NCBI GenBank assembly: GCA_029548585.1
Contig: JAKPNC010000002.1
Span: forward strand, 1-5,926
Reading direction: 5' to 3'
Length of the DNA: 5,926 bases
Origin: a bacterium
GTDB taxonomy: Bacteria > Ratteibacteria > UBA8468 > B48-G9 > JAFGKM01
The notes under the pieces were generated by a model. It made no database searches and was not told where the DNA came from. It saw nothing but the letters and a program-made list of their open reading frames with translations. Each line of letters begins with the position of its first letter. Positions within the stretch are counted from its first letter, which is position 1. This document shows, piece by piece, positions 1 to 5,676 of this stretch. The position numbers were made by a program, and so were the translations under genes.

Positions 1-2
1 AC

Positions 3-266
3 TCTTTCGTTTTCAAGCTTACCACGGGAAACAAGTCGGTTGCCCCCATACCCATGATAAGCGACAACGGGATATATGTAGGACTCGGGCAGAGCTACGG
101 AAACCACAGTTACGGCATAAACGTGCTCTTCCTTGATTGCAGTACGCAGTGGATAAACAATCCTGACATAGTATATTCGACAAACGAAATCCCTGGAAAC
201 GTGGCATGCGCGAACAATGGAGATTCCATAACTATTTCAAACCTTCCCAACTGGGGACAGCAGTAA
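3..266 (+). CDS. Pseudopilin-like protein with H-X9-DG-type tail, C-terminal fragment
   Basis: Only the last 87 codons are in the window; the reading frame is open to the left edge, so the start and any prepilin leader are missing. Visible residues 34-48 read NHSYGINVLFLDCSTQW, which matches the layout of the prepilin-associated H-X9-DG tail (His, nine residues, Asp-Gly, usually followed by an aromatic) found in many pseudopilin-like proteins of Planctomycetes, Lentisphaerae and candidate phyla. Here the Gly after Asp is Cys (H35, D45, C46). The fragment is rich in Asn, Ser, Gly and Ile and ends NWGQQ. The next gene downstream begins 52 bases later and carries a classical prepilin leader, which supports a pilin or type II secretion-like role at the cell envelope. 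The exact function is unknown. Assignment to the pseudopilin-like group rests on the tail motif and the neighbour only. Confidence 0.68.
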   Translation, partial: SFVFKLTTGNKSVAPIPMISDNGIYVGLGQSYGNHSYGINVLFLDCSTQWINNPDIVYSTNEIPGNVACANNGDSITISNLPNWGQQ

Positions 267-305
267 GAGGCCTCAACACGGATTAATAAACAGGAACAAG
301 AGATT

Positions 306-310
306 GGGAG
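306..310 (+). promoter_or_regulatory. Ribosome binding site of the GspG-like pseudopilin
   Basis: GGGAG lies 8 bases before the ATG at 319 and fits the Shine-Dalgarno consensus. It supports this start over the out-of-frame ATG at 311, which is only one base from the motif. Confidence 0.6.
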
Positions 311-318
311 ATGATTAA

Positions 319-1011
319 ATGAATAAGATTAAAAAGACGGCTGGAAAAACTGCCGGCAGAAAGGGATTTACCATGATTGAACTGCTGGTTGTCATGGTCA
401 TAATCGCCATCCTTTCGGCGTTGCTTCTGCCAGCTGTAAGACGTTCAAGGGCGAAAGCCATGGTAGACAAAGCAACCGCTGAGATAACTTCACTTTCCAC
501 GGCTATCACCATGGTAAAAATGGATACGGGAAATTACATAAGGCTGTGCGACCTTTCAGATCCTTCTTTGAGCGGGACTTACCTGTCGGCTTCTCCCCAT
601 TACGGGACAAGATGGGGAGGCACGGTTGCAGGCGGAACCTTTGCCTATTACGACCCGGTTGCAGCGAGCGTTGACACGGATACAGAAAGCGAGCTGACAT
701 TGCCAATGCCGGCATCGGGACACCGGTGGGACGGACCATACCAGGTATTCCAGGACAAGGCGGTGCTAAACACATCCCTGGGACACGGGGCTATCCCCAC
801 TGTTACAGGAGCCGGATGGCTCGATACTCCCGTCACGGGCCATTTCCCCGAAGGCACTCCCATCGATTCATGGGGCAAAGCCTACGGCATGGCGTACAAT
901 AGCGGCGAAGGGGTGATGGTCATATACTCGGCCGGCCCCAACAGCACGCTTGAGACCGGCAGGGGAGACACGGCGCCTGTCGGAGACGACATAGTGAGGA
1001 GATTCAGGTAA
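319..1011 (+). CDS. GspG-like type II secretion/type IV pilin-like pseudopilin
   Basis: This 230-residue protein has a textbook class III prepilin leader: a basic N-terminus, cleavage expected after Gly16 (RKG/FTMIELLVV), Glu at mature position 5 (E21), then a hydrophobic helix to about residue 40. A prepilin peptidase should cut and N-methylate Phe17, and the subunit would join a periplasmic pseudopilus or pilus. After the helix, residues 44-73 form the usual amphipathic segment ending in a KMDTGNY-type turn as in GspG. The C-terminal part has WDGPY (137-141), DSWGKAYG (183-190) and an acidic SAGPN...GDD segment (204-225), the pattern of the major pseudopilin GspG, where that region binds calcium. 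At 230 residues it is longer than typical GspG (about 140-150), with extra sequence at about 80-180. GGGAG at 306-310, 8 bases before ATG, supports the start. Its location 52 bases after another pseudopilin-like gene suggests co-transcription. No secretion ATPase or secretin is in view, so the machine it serves is unknown. Confidence 0.85.
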   Translation: MNKIKKTAGKTAGRKGFTMIELLVVMVIIAILSALLLPAVRRSRAKAMVDKATAEITSLSTAITMVKMDTGNYIRLCDLSDPSLSGTYLSASPHYGTRWGGTVAGGTFAYYDPVAASVDTDTESELTLPMPASGHRWDGPYQVFQDKAVLNTSLGHGAIPTVTGAGWLDTPVTGHFPEGTPIDSWGKAYGMAYNSGEGVMVIYSAGPNSTLETGRGDTAPVGDDIVRRFR

Positions 1012-1054
1012 AGCCTGCCATCCTTTGGGAATGAGATAGAGACCATCTTATTTC

Positions 1055-1060
1055 TATAGT
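1055..1060 (+). promoter_or_regulatory. Possible -10 element before uppP (weak)
   Basis: TATAGT matches five of six bases of the sigma70-type TATAAT box and lies in the 66-base gap between the pseudopilin and uppP. The base pairs at the correct -35 distance (TGAGAT, 1032-1037) match TTGACA poorly. If used, transcription would begin near 1067, leaving a leader of about 11 bases before ATG 1078, consistent with the missing ribosome binding site. This is suggestive only, since such hexamers occur by chance. Confidence 0.2.
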
Positions 1061-1077
1061 CACCGTTGCGAATCAGC

Positions 1078-1830
1078 ATGAGACCCATAGATTCTTTTTT
1101 ACTTGCGGTTGTACAGGGAATCGCCGAATGGCTGCCGGTAAGCAGTTCCGGTCATCTTGTCCTGCTCAGGCACATCTCGGGAATGGAAAGCGGAATCTCT
1201 TTTGACATATTCCTCCATTTCTCGGCCCTTTTCGTCATACTTGTCTTTTTCAGGAAGGATATACTTCTTATATTCTCCGGCCTGAGGCATCCGGACAGAA
1301 AAGCGGGGGAATACAAGCTGGTTGTATGCATACTGGCGGCGACAGCCATAACGGGGATATCGGGACTTCTCCTGAGGCCATTCATGGAATCCCTCGCAAC
1401 GATAGATGTCCTTCCTTTCACCTTCCTGATAACTTCCGCCCTCCTCTTTGCCTCGAAAATGGCCGGAGGCAACCGGGAGATGACAATCGGGAAGGCCTGT
1501 TTCATAGGACTGCTTCAGTCCCTCGCGCTGCTGCCTGGCGTCTCCAGGTCGGGAGCCACGATCTCCGCGGCGAAAATGGCGGGAATAGACAACAGGGAAG
1601 CCTTCAGGTTTTCCTTCCTGCTGGCGGTGCCTGCAATAGCGGGCGCAATCATCCTGGAAAGGGAAAACCTGGAGATGATGCCCGCTTCCGTTCTCATAAC
1701 AGGTTTTTTGACATCCTTCCTTCTCGGCCTGGCCTCTCTCTGCCTGCTCAAGAAACTTCTCATCAGGGAAAAGTTCTATCTCTTCGGTTTCTACACCCTC
1801 TTGATATCCATCCTCTCTTTCCTTCTATAA
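1078..1830 (+). CDS. uppP: Undecaprenyl-diphosphate phosphatase (UppP/BacA family)
   Basis: Integral membrane enzyme that hydrolyses undecaprenyl diphosphate to undecaprenyl phosphate, recycling the lipid carrier used for peptidoglycan and surface polysaccharides; overproduction of the family gives bacitracin resistance. Numbered from the ATG at 1078, the protein has 250 residues, close to the family's usual 260-280. It shows the (E/Q)XXXE active-site motif as Q13-GIA-E17, followed by WLPVSSSGHL with Ser24 and His26, and the second signature PGVSRSG at 153-159 with the catalytic-type Arg157. Several hydrophobic segments cover most of the chain. I prefer ATG at 1078 because UppP proteins typically start a few residues before the QG..E motif. 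An in-frame TTG at 1066 would add four residues, and a stop codon at 1057-1059 limits anything longer. Neither start has a clear Shine-Dalgarno sequence. The gene faces the URO-D-like gene tail to tail, with 6 bases between stop codons. Confidence 0.96.
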   Translation: MRPIDSFLLAVVQGIAEWLPVSSSGHLVLLRHISGMESGISFDIFLHFSALFVILVFFRKDILLIFSGLRHPDRKAGEYKLVVCILAATAITGISGLLLRPFMESLATIDVLPFTFLITSALLFASKMAGGNREMTIGKACFIGLLQSLALLPGVSRSGATISAAKMAGIDNREAFRFSFLLAVPAIAGAIILERENLEMMPASVLITGFLTSFLLGLASLCLLKKLLIREKFYLFGFYTLLISILSFLL

Positions 1831-1855
1831 AAAGTATCACCTTGAAATCGGATAC
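1829..1855 (-). terminator. Weak terminator-like hairpin at the end of the - strand operon
   Basis: Read on the - strand, GTATC (1855-1851) and GATAC (1838-1834) form a perfect 5-base-pair stem with a 12-base loop, followed directly by five T residues (1833-1829). The right arm overlaps the TGA stop of the URO-D-like gene. The stem is short and AT-rich, so termination would be inefficient. It is the only terminator-like element between the two convergent genes, and nothing comparable is seen for the + strand transcript. Confidence 0.3.
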
Positions 1856-2988
1856 CTGCCGTATTCAACGCCTACCTTCAGGAACTCAATGTAGTTGGCC
1901 TCCATTTCGGGGGAGATGGGACTCGATTCAGGGATGTTGGAAGGAATGAGGATAAAACCTCCGCGGGATCCGCCCTGGCTTATCGATTCCTTTACAAGAT
2001 CCCTTATTTCGCCCCTGGACCTGAATTCCATGTCATCTGCAAGGATACCCCCCATGAGCGCCATCCTGCCGCCCGTCAGCTTTCTTACCCTGCGTATCGT
2101 GTCCGGCGCTTCCAGGGTGTTTATAATCGGCTCCAGCACGTCTACGCCCATCTTTAAAACCAGCGGAAGCAGGGGCTCTATCTCTCCGTGCCAGTGGTAA
2201 CAGATATAATTTCTGTTGCCTGACTTCAGGATGTCTACAAGTTCCCTGTTATATCTCAAAACATAATCAGAGAAAGCTTTCTTCCCGTCCCTGAAATATT
2301 CCCGGGAAAGCTCCGGGAACGTTGCATACTCAGCCCCCCTTATCCTGATAACGGCTCCTGACAGAGAGACCGAAAGATACCTGTAGAGGTCCACAAGCCT
2401 CTTGTGGATCTTGTCGAGAAGTTCAATGATAAGGCCGGGGAATTCATGGGCAAACTTCCCGAAATCACCCGGTGCGAAAAGCTCCCCGGCGACTCCCATG
2501 GGATCAGGCAGGGCCACCGCAACAATGCCCCTGTCTTCAAGCTCGTTCTGGAGCCTGTAGTAGCCGGACAGGGGAGGCCTGTATGGGATGTAGGGCAGGG
2601 AAAGAAATTTCATTATATCCCTTTCCTTTTCTATCCAGGGTTTCTGGATCCAGTGGTGAATGCTTGCAGAGTTTGTCGTCGCCGAGCGGGCCAGCTCGCC
2701 AAGGGGAGTATTGACCGAAAGCCTTACCGTCTTCGAAAGCCTTCCGTCCCCGGACTCGTCCACCCGGACATCTATGCTGCCTGGCGCCGAAAAGAAGAAG
2801 CCTGTTTGGGGCCTGTAAAGATGGATCGTGTCCTGGAGTTCCGCGGCGGTGCGGAGAAGGTTGTCAAAACTCCTGTGCTGAGCCCAGAAGCTTTCCTTTT
2901 CAAAGGGGTTGATTTTATAGAGAGAAACGGGTACCCTGTCAGGCATGCCTCCAAGGAGAACGGCCATTATTCTTTCCCTGCTTGTCAT
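1837..2988 (-). CDS. URO-D superfamily protein (methyltransferase-like, not heme UroD)
   Basis: The 383-residue protein belongs to the uroporphyrinogen decarboxylase/MtaA superfamily. Its start MTSRERIMAVLLGGMPDRVPV is the standard opening of the uncharacterised URO-D-like proteins common in anaerobes. The RQAGRYLP segment that binds porphyrin in true HemE is absent, so heme synthesis is unlikely. The C-terminal half has the barrel strand YICYHWHG (261-268) followed by a GVDVLEPI segment (281-288), LMGGI (311-315) and FILIPSNIP (345-353). In the methyl-transferring MtaA/CmuA branch, zinc is held by H-x-C and a later Cys; here the matching sites read H265-W-H267 and probably Ser350, so the metal site, if present, differs. 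Related proteins often act in corrinoid-dependent methyl transfer, but the substrate here is unknown. ATG 2988 is chosen over an in-frame TTG at 3012 because of an excellent ribosome binding site and the family start. It lies 32 bases after the acetyltransferase gene, so co-transcription is likely. Confidence 0.88.
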   Translation of the reverse strand: MTSRERIMAVLLGGMPDRVPVSLYKINPFEKESFWAQHRSFDNLLRTAAELQDTIHLYRPQTGFFFSAPGSIDVRVDESGDGRLSKTVRLSVNTPLGELARSATTNSASIHHWIQKPWIEKERDIMKFLSLPYIPYRPPLSGYYRLQNELEDRGIVAVALPDPMGVAGELFAPGDFGKFAHEFPGLIIELLDKIHKRLVDLYRYLSVSLSGAVIRIRGAEYATFPELSREYFRDGKKAFSDYVLRYNRELVDILKSGNRNYICYHWHGEIEPLLPLVLKMGVDVLEPIINTLEAPDTIRRVRKLTGGRMALMGGILADDMEFRSRGEIRDLVKESISQGGSRGGFILIPSNIPESSPISPEMEANYIEFLKVGVEYGRYPISR

Positions 2989-2992
2989 ATGC

Positions 2993-2998
2993 CCTCCC
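2993..2998 (-). promoter_or_regulatory. Ribosome binding site fixing the URO-D-like start
   Basis: On the - strand the sequence reads AAGGGAGGGCAT before ATG at 2988. The GGGAGG core is 4 bases from the ATG. It lies inside the extension that begins at TTG 3012, which argues against that longer form. Confidence 0.65.
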
Positions 2999-3020
2999 TT
3001 GTGGAACGACAAAAGACAGC

Positions 3021-4154
3021 TTAAACGGTGTCCATGTGGCCGACAAAAAATCCAACGGGGAGGAATCTCTTCAGTAACAGGTAAGTCTCCCGGTCAATCT
3101 CTTCAGGAGCCCAGAAGGTCTGTCCGAAGAGAAGCCTTGTCATCTCGTTTTCTTCAAGAACCACCTCAACGCCTCCCTTTCCCTCCTTCACTGAGACAGC
3201 CCTGCCCTTGCGGGAAAGAGTAACCGACTGGCCATTCTTAACCGTCAGAGTCAATACTGCGCCCCCGGGGAAGAAGAAATCGGAACGTCCGGAAATTATT
3301 CGCAGGGTTTCCCGCAGGTCGATTATCTTAAGCATGCATGTTTTACCGACAGTCCACCCTGAGGAAGCTTCAAGAAGTATGCGCGGGACCTCTCCGAGGC
3401 CGGGAAAGGATAACCTGAAGCCTGTTATCCCGAACCTCTCCGAGAGATGGCCGAGAAGCCCGAGAAGAAGTTCTGGACTGCCGCCAAATTCCTTCACGCT
3501 GCCTTTCTCCCCGCTTTCTGTTGAGGATATCGTGAGGTACGCAAACAAGTTTCCCCTGAAACCGTAATAGGTGGCCGAACCCCTCCCGGAATAGACCGTC
3601 CGGAAATCCGACGCGATCCGTTCCATCCTGTAGCTGTTGGAATTATAGGCTTTTCTTATCTCCCCGAGAATATCCTTCTCCCCGAAGTACCTTCTTGCTT
3701 CAAGAGGCGGAACGCCGGAGGCTTTCAGCCCCCTTGAATTTATTGCAAGATGAACGGAAGAACCGCAGTCCTCGTAGCCGAAATGGCCGTACCTGTGGCT
3801 ATCCCCCCAGAGTATGGATACGGGGAACCCGTCCCTCCTCATCCTGGCGAAAGACTCCATGAGAAGGGCCGACATGTATCCCCTGCCCCTGTGTGAATAG
3901 AGGGTGGAAACGCTGCCTATGCCGGCGGCCTTTATCCTTGCTCCCTTATGGACAATGGAAAGGGGAAAGATCCTGAGAAAAGAGACTATCCGGCCGCCTT
4001 CCCTTACAAGGAGGGAATTCTCAAGCGCGGTATGCTCCTTTCTCCACACCTGGGGCCAACCCTCGCTGAACGCCCCCGAGGAATGACCGTATACATCCTC
4101 AAGAAACCGCTGTATCTCCCCGTAAAGAGCAGGAGTGCCAACCTCAATTTTCAT
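3021..4154 (-). CDS. Eis-like GNAT N-acetyltransferase with C-terminal SCP2-like domain
   Basis: The 377-residue protein has the layout of the Eis family: an N-terminal GNAT domain, a second degenerate GNAT-like domain and a C-terminal sterol-carrier-protein-2-like domain. GNAT motif A is clear: IGSVSTLYSHRGRGYMSALL (79-98), where R89-G-R91-G92 contacts the acetyl-CoA pyrophosphate. It is followed by ILWGDSHRYGHFGYE (114-128); Tyr122 aligns with the proposed general-acid Tyr of Eis. Residues about 274-345 (MLKIIDL start, then the GGAVLTLTVKNG strands) resemble the SCP2-like part, and the chain ends FFVGHMDTV, like the aromatic/Asp-rich ends of relatives. In Eis itself the C-terminal carboxylate takes part in catalysis. 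These enzymes acetylate amines of varied molecules, including aminoglycosides in Mycobacterium; the substrate here is not predictable. The ATG at 4154 is chosen over an ORF start at 4229 because AAGGAG sits 6 bases ahead and MKIEVGTPALY is a normal family start. It is probably co-transcribed with the URO-D-like gene. Confidence 0.87.
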   Translation of the reverse strand: MKIEVGTPALYGEIQRFLEDVYGHSSGAFSEGWPQVWRKEHTALENSLLVREGGRIVSFLRIFPLSIVHKGARIKAAGIGSVSTLYSHRGRGYMSALLMESFARMRRDGFPVSILWGDSHRYGHFGYEDCGSSVHLAINSRGLKASGVPPLEARRYFGEKDILGEIRKAYNSNSYRMERIASDFRTVYSGRGSATYYGFRGNLFAYLTISSTESGEKGSVKEFGGSPELLLGLLGHLSERFGITGFRLSFPGLGEVPRILLEASSGWTVGKTCMLKIIDLRETLRIISGRSDFFFPGGAVLTLTVKNGQSVTLSRKGRAVSVKEGKGGVEVVLEENEMTRLLFGQTFWAPEEIDRETYLLLKRFLPVGFFVGHMDTV

Positions 4155-4160
4155 CCGCTT

Positions 4161-4166
4161 CTCCTT
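4161..4166 (-). promoter_or_regulatory. Ribosome binding site fixing the acetyltransferase start
   Basis: AAGGAG on the - strand lies 6 bases before the ATG at 4154. The alternative upstream ATG at 4229 has no comparable motif and sits inside a hairpin. Confidence 0.75.
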
Positions 4167-4227
4167 GAACGCCCCTGATCCTGACAAACCTGGCAATCTT
4201 TTTGTCTTGCTTTTCTCTCCGTATCCC

Positions 4228-4258
4228 ATGAGGCTATCCCCTGACGGATCTCCCTCAT
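4228..4258 (-). other. Intercistronic hairpin upstream of the acetyltransferase gene
   Basis: On the - strand ATGAGG (4258-4253) pairs with CCTCAT (4233-4228). An inner ATCC/GGAT helix of 4 base pairs closes a GTCAGG loop, with small internal loops of 3 and 2 bases. No T-run follows, so this is not a classical terminator. It lies in the 139-base gap between the barrel gene stop (4294) and the acetyltransferase start (4154). That gap contains no other gene. The structure could be an mRNA-stabilising or regulatory element or chance; folding energy was not calculated. Confidence 0.35.
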
Positions 4259-4293
4259 AAAATTTTCATCTCTTTTCTGGTACTGTCATGCCC

Positions 4294-5610
4294 TCAGAAG
4301 TTCATCTGTATCTGCCACCTGAAGAATACCGCGTCATCCCTGTTGGCGGCGTAGTAGTCTCCCGGAATAAAGTATTCGAGGAGAAGGAGTCCTTCCACAT
4401 TCTTGCAAAACTTGTGGGTCAGCTGTACCTGTGGAAGCTGTCCCCTTTTTGTTCCGCCCCCGAAAAAGGGAGACGGGGCCATCCCTTCGTTTGCCATCAG
4501 GTAATTGTATGCCAGGAAAAGGCCTGTCTTTTCCGTCATTTTCATGTCAAGCCTGGCGCGCAGAAGCTGCAGGTTGCTCCAGTAACCGGGCTCTCCCCTT
4601 TCTATTGCCGAGCCGAAAACGTAAAGCTCGCTTATCCAGGGCCATTTCGAGAATACAGGATTCCACCCGTCGTCATCGCCGGCGTACGGATCGTCGTCTC
4701 CGGAAAGGTAAGCATAGCCGAAATCAAGAGACGGCGAAAACCTTGCCTCCCTGAAATTCCTGGTGAGGAAAACGTACCCGCCAAGCCCGTTCCTGTCCCT
4801 GTTGTCATCGTATTCGCCGAACTGGTAAGCGATCTCTCCCCTGACTCTCCAGGGCTGGAAATCGTAGACCATCCTGTTTCCGACGGTATGAAGTTTCAGC
4901 TCTGCGACGTTATTGCCCGACCTCACATGGGCGTCCTCCGTCTTATATATGTAGTAGGGCTCCACTGCGAACCTGTCTGCCGGCTTGAACTTTCCGTAAA
5001 GGATGAAAGCACTCTCGTCCATCTCTGGAAAAAGGAGCTTCCTGTCCTGGTTGTCTATGACCGGCAGGTACTCCTCCTCCTCTGTATTTCTTGTATATAT
5101 GACATCGAGGGAATTCTTTTCGTTGAAGCGGATCGTCGCCTTCGCGGCATTAAAGTAGACCGACCTCGAACCGTCGTAGGGCGTCCCGTCAAGCAGTACG
5201 AATCCCTCCCCGTGGGTCATAAGGAAATCCTGCCTGCCTAAACGCAGGTCCACGGGCATTCCCATGACGCTTTTCACGTCAAGGTAAAGGTTGTCGACAA
5301 ATATCTCGTTGTCCTTGATATGGTCTCCTGCAGAGAGTTGTCCGTCGGTTCGCATGTAGTACTTGGGTTCGGCCGTCAATTTCGCAAAGAGGCTGACATT
5401 GTCGCTGAATGAAAACTTTCCCCAGGCGCTCGCCTTCAGCCTGAAATAATTGTCATCCTTTATGATATCCGCCTTGTTATAGTCAAAAACATTTTCGATG
5501 TACTCCTGCCTCATCCTCAGGTTAAATCCGTAGTCAAAATTGCCGTCGGCCAAAGCTGTCGCCGCAAAAACAGCAAATAAGATATATAATAAAGCTTTCC
5601 GCGCCATCAT
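4294..5610 (-). CDS. Alginate-export family outer membrane beta-barrel protein
   Basis: The 438-residue protein starts with a signal peptide: basic MMARK, a hydrophobic core LLYILFAVFAA, and an ALA/DG cleavage site after Ala21. The mature part shows alternating beta strands with aromatic girdles and ends in Phe (RWQIQMNF), as needed for BAM-mediated insertion in the outer membrane. Diagnostic segments of the alginate-export (AlgE-like) family are LRLGRQDFLMTHGEGFVLLD (122-141), PYDGSRSVYFNAAKATI (144-160), the acidic SGDDDPYAGDDDGWNPVF (303-320) and LEYFIPGDYY (411-420). AlgE of Pseudomonas is an 18-strand anion-selective pore for alginate, about 490 residues. No alginate genes are seen here, so the cargo may be another anionic saccharide or small molecule. 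ATG 5610 is chosen because AAGGAG lies 6 bases ahead and the signal peptide begins there; an ORF start at 5664 would put 18 extra residues before it. An ACT-domain gene lies 66 bases upstream. Confidence 0.88.
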   Translation of the reverse strand: MMARKALLYILFAVFAATALADGNFDYGFNLRMRQEYIENVFDYNKADIIKDDNYFRLKASAWGKFSFSDNVSLFAKLTAEPKYYMRTDGQLSAGDHIKDNEIFVDNLYLDVKSVMGMPVDLRLGRQDFLMTHGEGFVLLDGTPYDGSRSVYFNAAKATIRFNEKNSLDVIYTRNTEEEEYLPVIDNQDRKLLFPEMDESAFILYGKFKPADRFAVEPYYIYKTEDAHVRSGNNVAELKLHTVGNRMVYDFQPWRVRGEIAYQFGEYDDNRDRNGLGGYVFLTRNFREARFSPSLDFGYAYLSGDDDPYAGDDDGWNPVFSKWPWISELYVFGSAIERGEPGYWSNLQLLRARLDMKMTEKTGLFLAYNYLMANEGMAPSPFFGGGTKRGQLPQVQLTHKFCKNVEGLLLLEYFIPGDYYAANRDDAVFFRWQIQMNF

Positions 5611-5616
5611 GCCCGT

Positions 5617-5622
5617 CTCCTT
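5617..5622 (-). promoter_or_regulatory. Ribosome binding site fixing the barrel protein start
   Basis: AAGGAG on the - strand lies 6 bases before the ATG at 5610. It excludes the longer form starting at 5664, whose extra residues would precede and disturb the signal peptide. Confidence 0.75.
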
Positions 5623-5632
5623 TCCCCCGCTT

Positions 5633-5657
5633 TCCACGCCCACACCCGGGCCGTGGA
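5633..5657 (-). other. Strong GC-rich hairpin between the ACT gene and the barrel gene
   Basis: TCCACG and CGTGGA pair as a 6-base-pair outer stem (5633-5638 with 5652-5657). CCC (5639-5641) pairs with GGG (5648-5650) across one bulged C (5651), leaving a 6-base loop. On the - strand it lies after the ACT stop codon and ends about 10 bases before the ribosome binding site of the barrel gene. What follows is A/G-rich with no T-run, so it is not an intrinsic terminator. Possible roles are protecting the upstream mRNA end or adjusting expression between the two genes. This is inferred from sequence symmetry only. Confidence 0.45.
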
Positions 5658-5676
5658 GATACAAGGGGCTGTTGGG

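Noticed and set aside
267..274. GAGGCCTC palindrome just after the first pseudopilin stop codon
   Set aside because: It is an eight-base palindrome with no loop and no T-run; too short to act as a terminator and expected by chance.
1326..1949. A 207-codon + strand frame overlapping uppP and the end of the URO-D-like gene
   Set aside because: The translation is Arg/Pro/Gly/His-rich low-quality sequence with no motif, while uppP in the other frame carries both active-site signatures.
1837..2988. HemE (heme-pathway uroporphyrinogen decarboxylase)
   Set aside because: The N-terminal RQAGRYLP porphyrin-binding segment is missing and the start matches the uncharacterised methyltransferase-like branch.
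2404..3024. A 206-codon + strand frame opposite the URO-D-like gene
   Set aside because: It has no recognisable domain and lies entirely across a well-supported gene, so it is a shadow frame.
4257..4289. Possible - strand promoter for the acetyltransferase: ATGACA (4289-4284) and TTTTAT (4262-4257)
   Set aside because: The -35-like box is good, but the spacing of 21 bases is too long and the -10 match is only four of six bases.
4288..5241. A 317-codon open frame on the + strand opposite the barrel gene
   Set aside because: It is fully antisense to a gene with a signal peptide, strong ribosome site and clear family motifs. Its translation shows no recognisable domain. Long antisense frames arise from the codon bias of the real gene.
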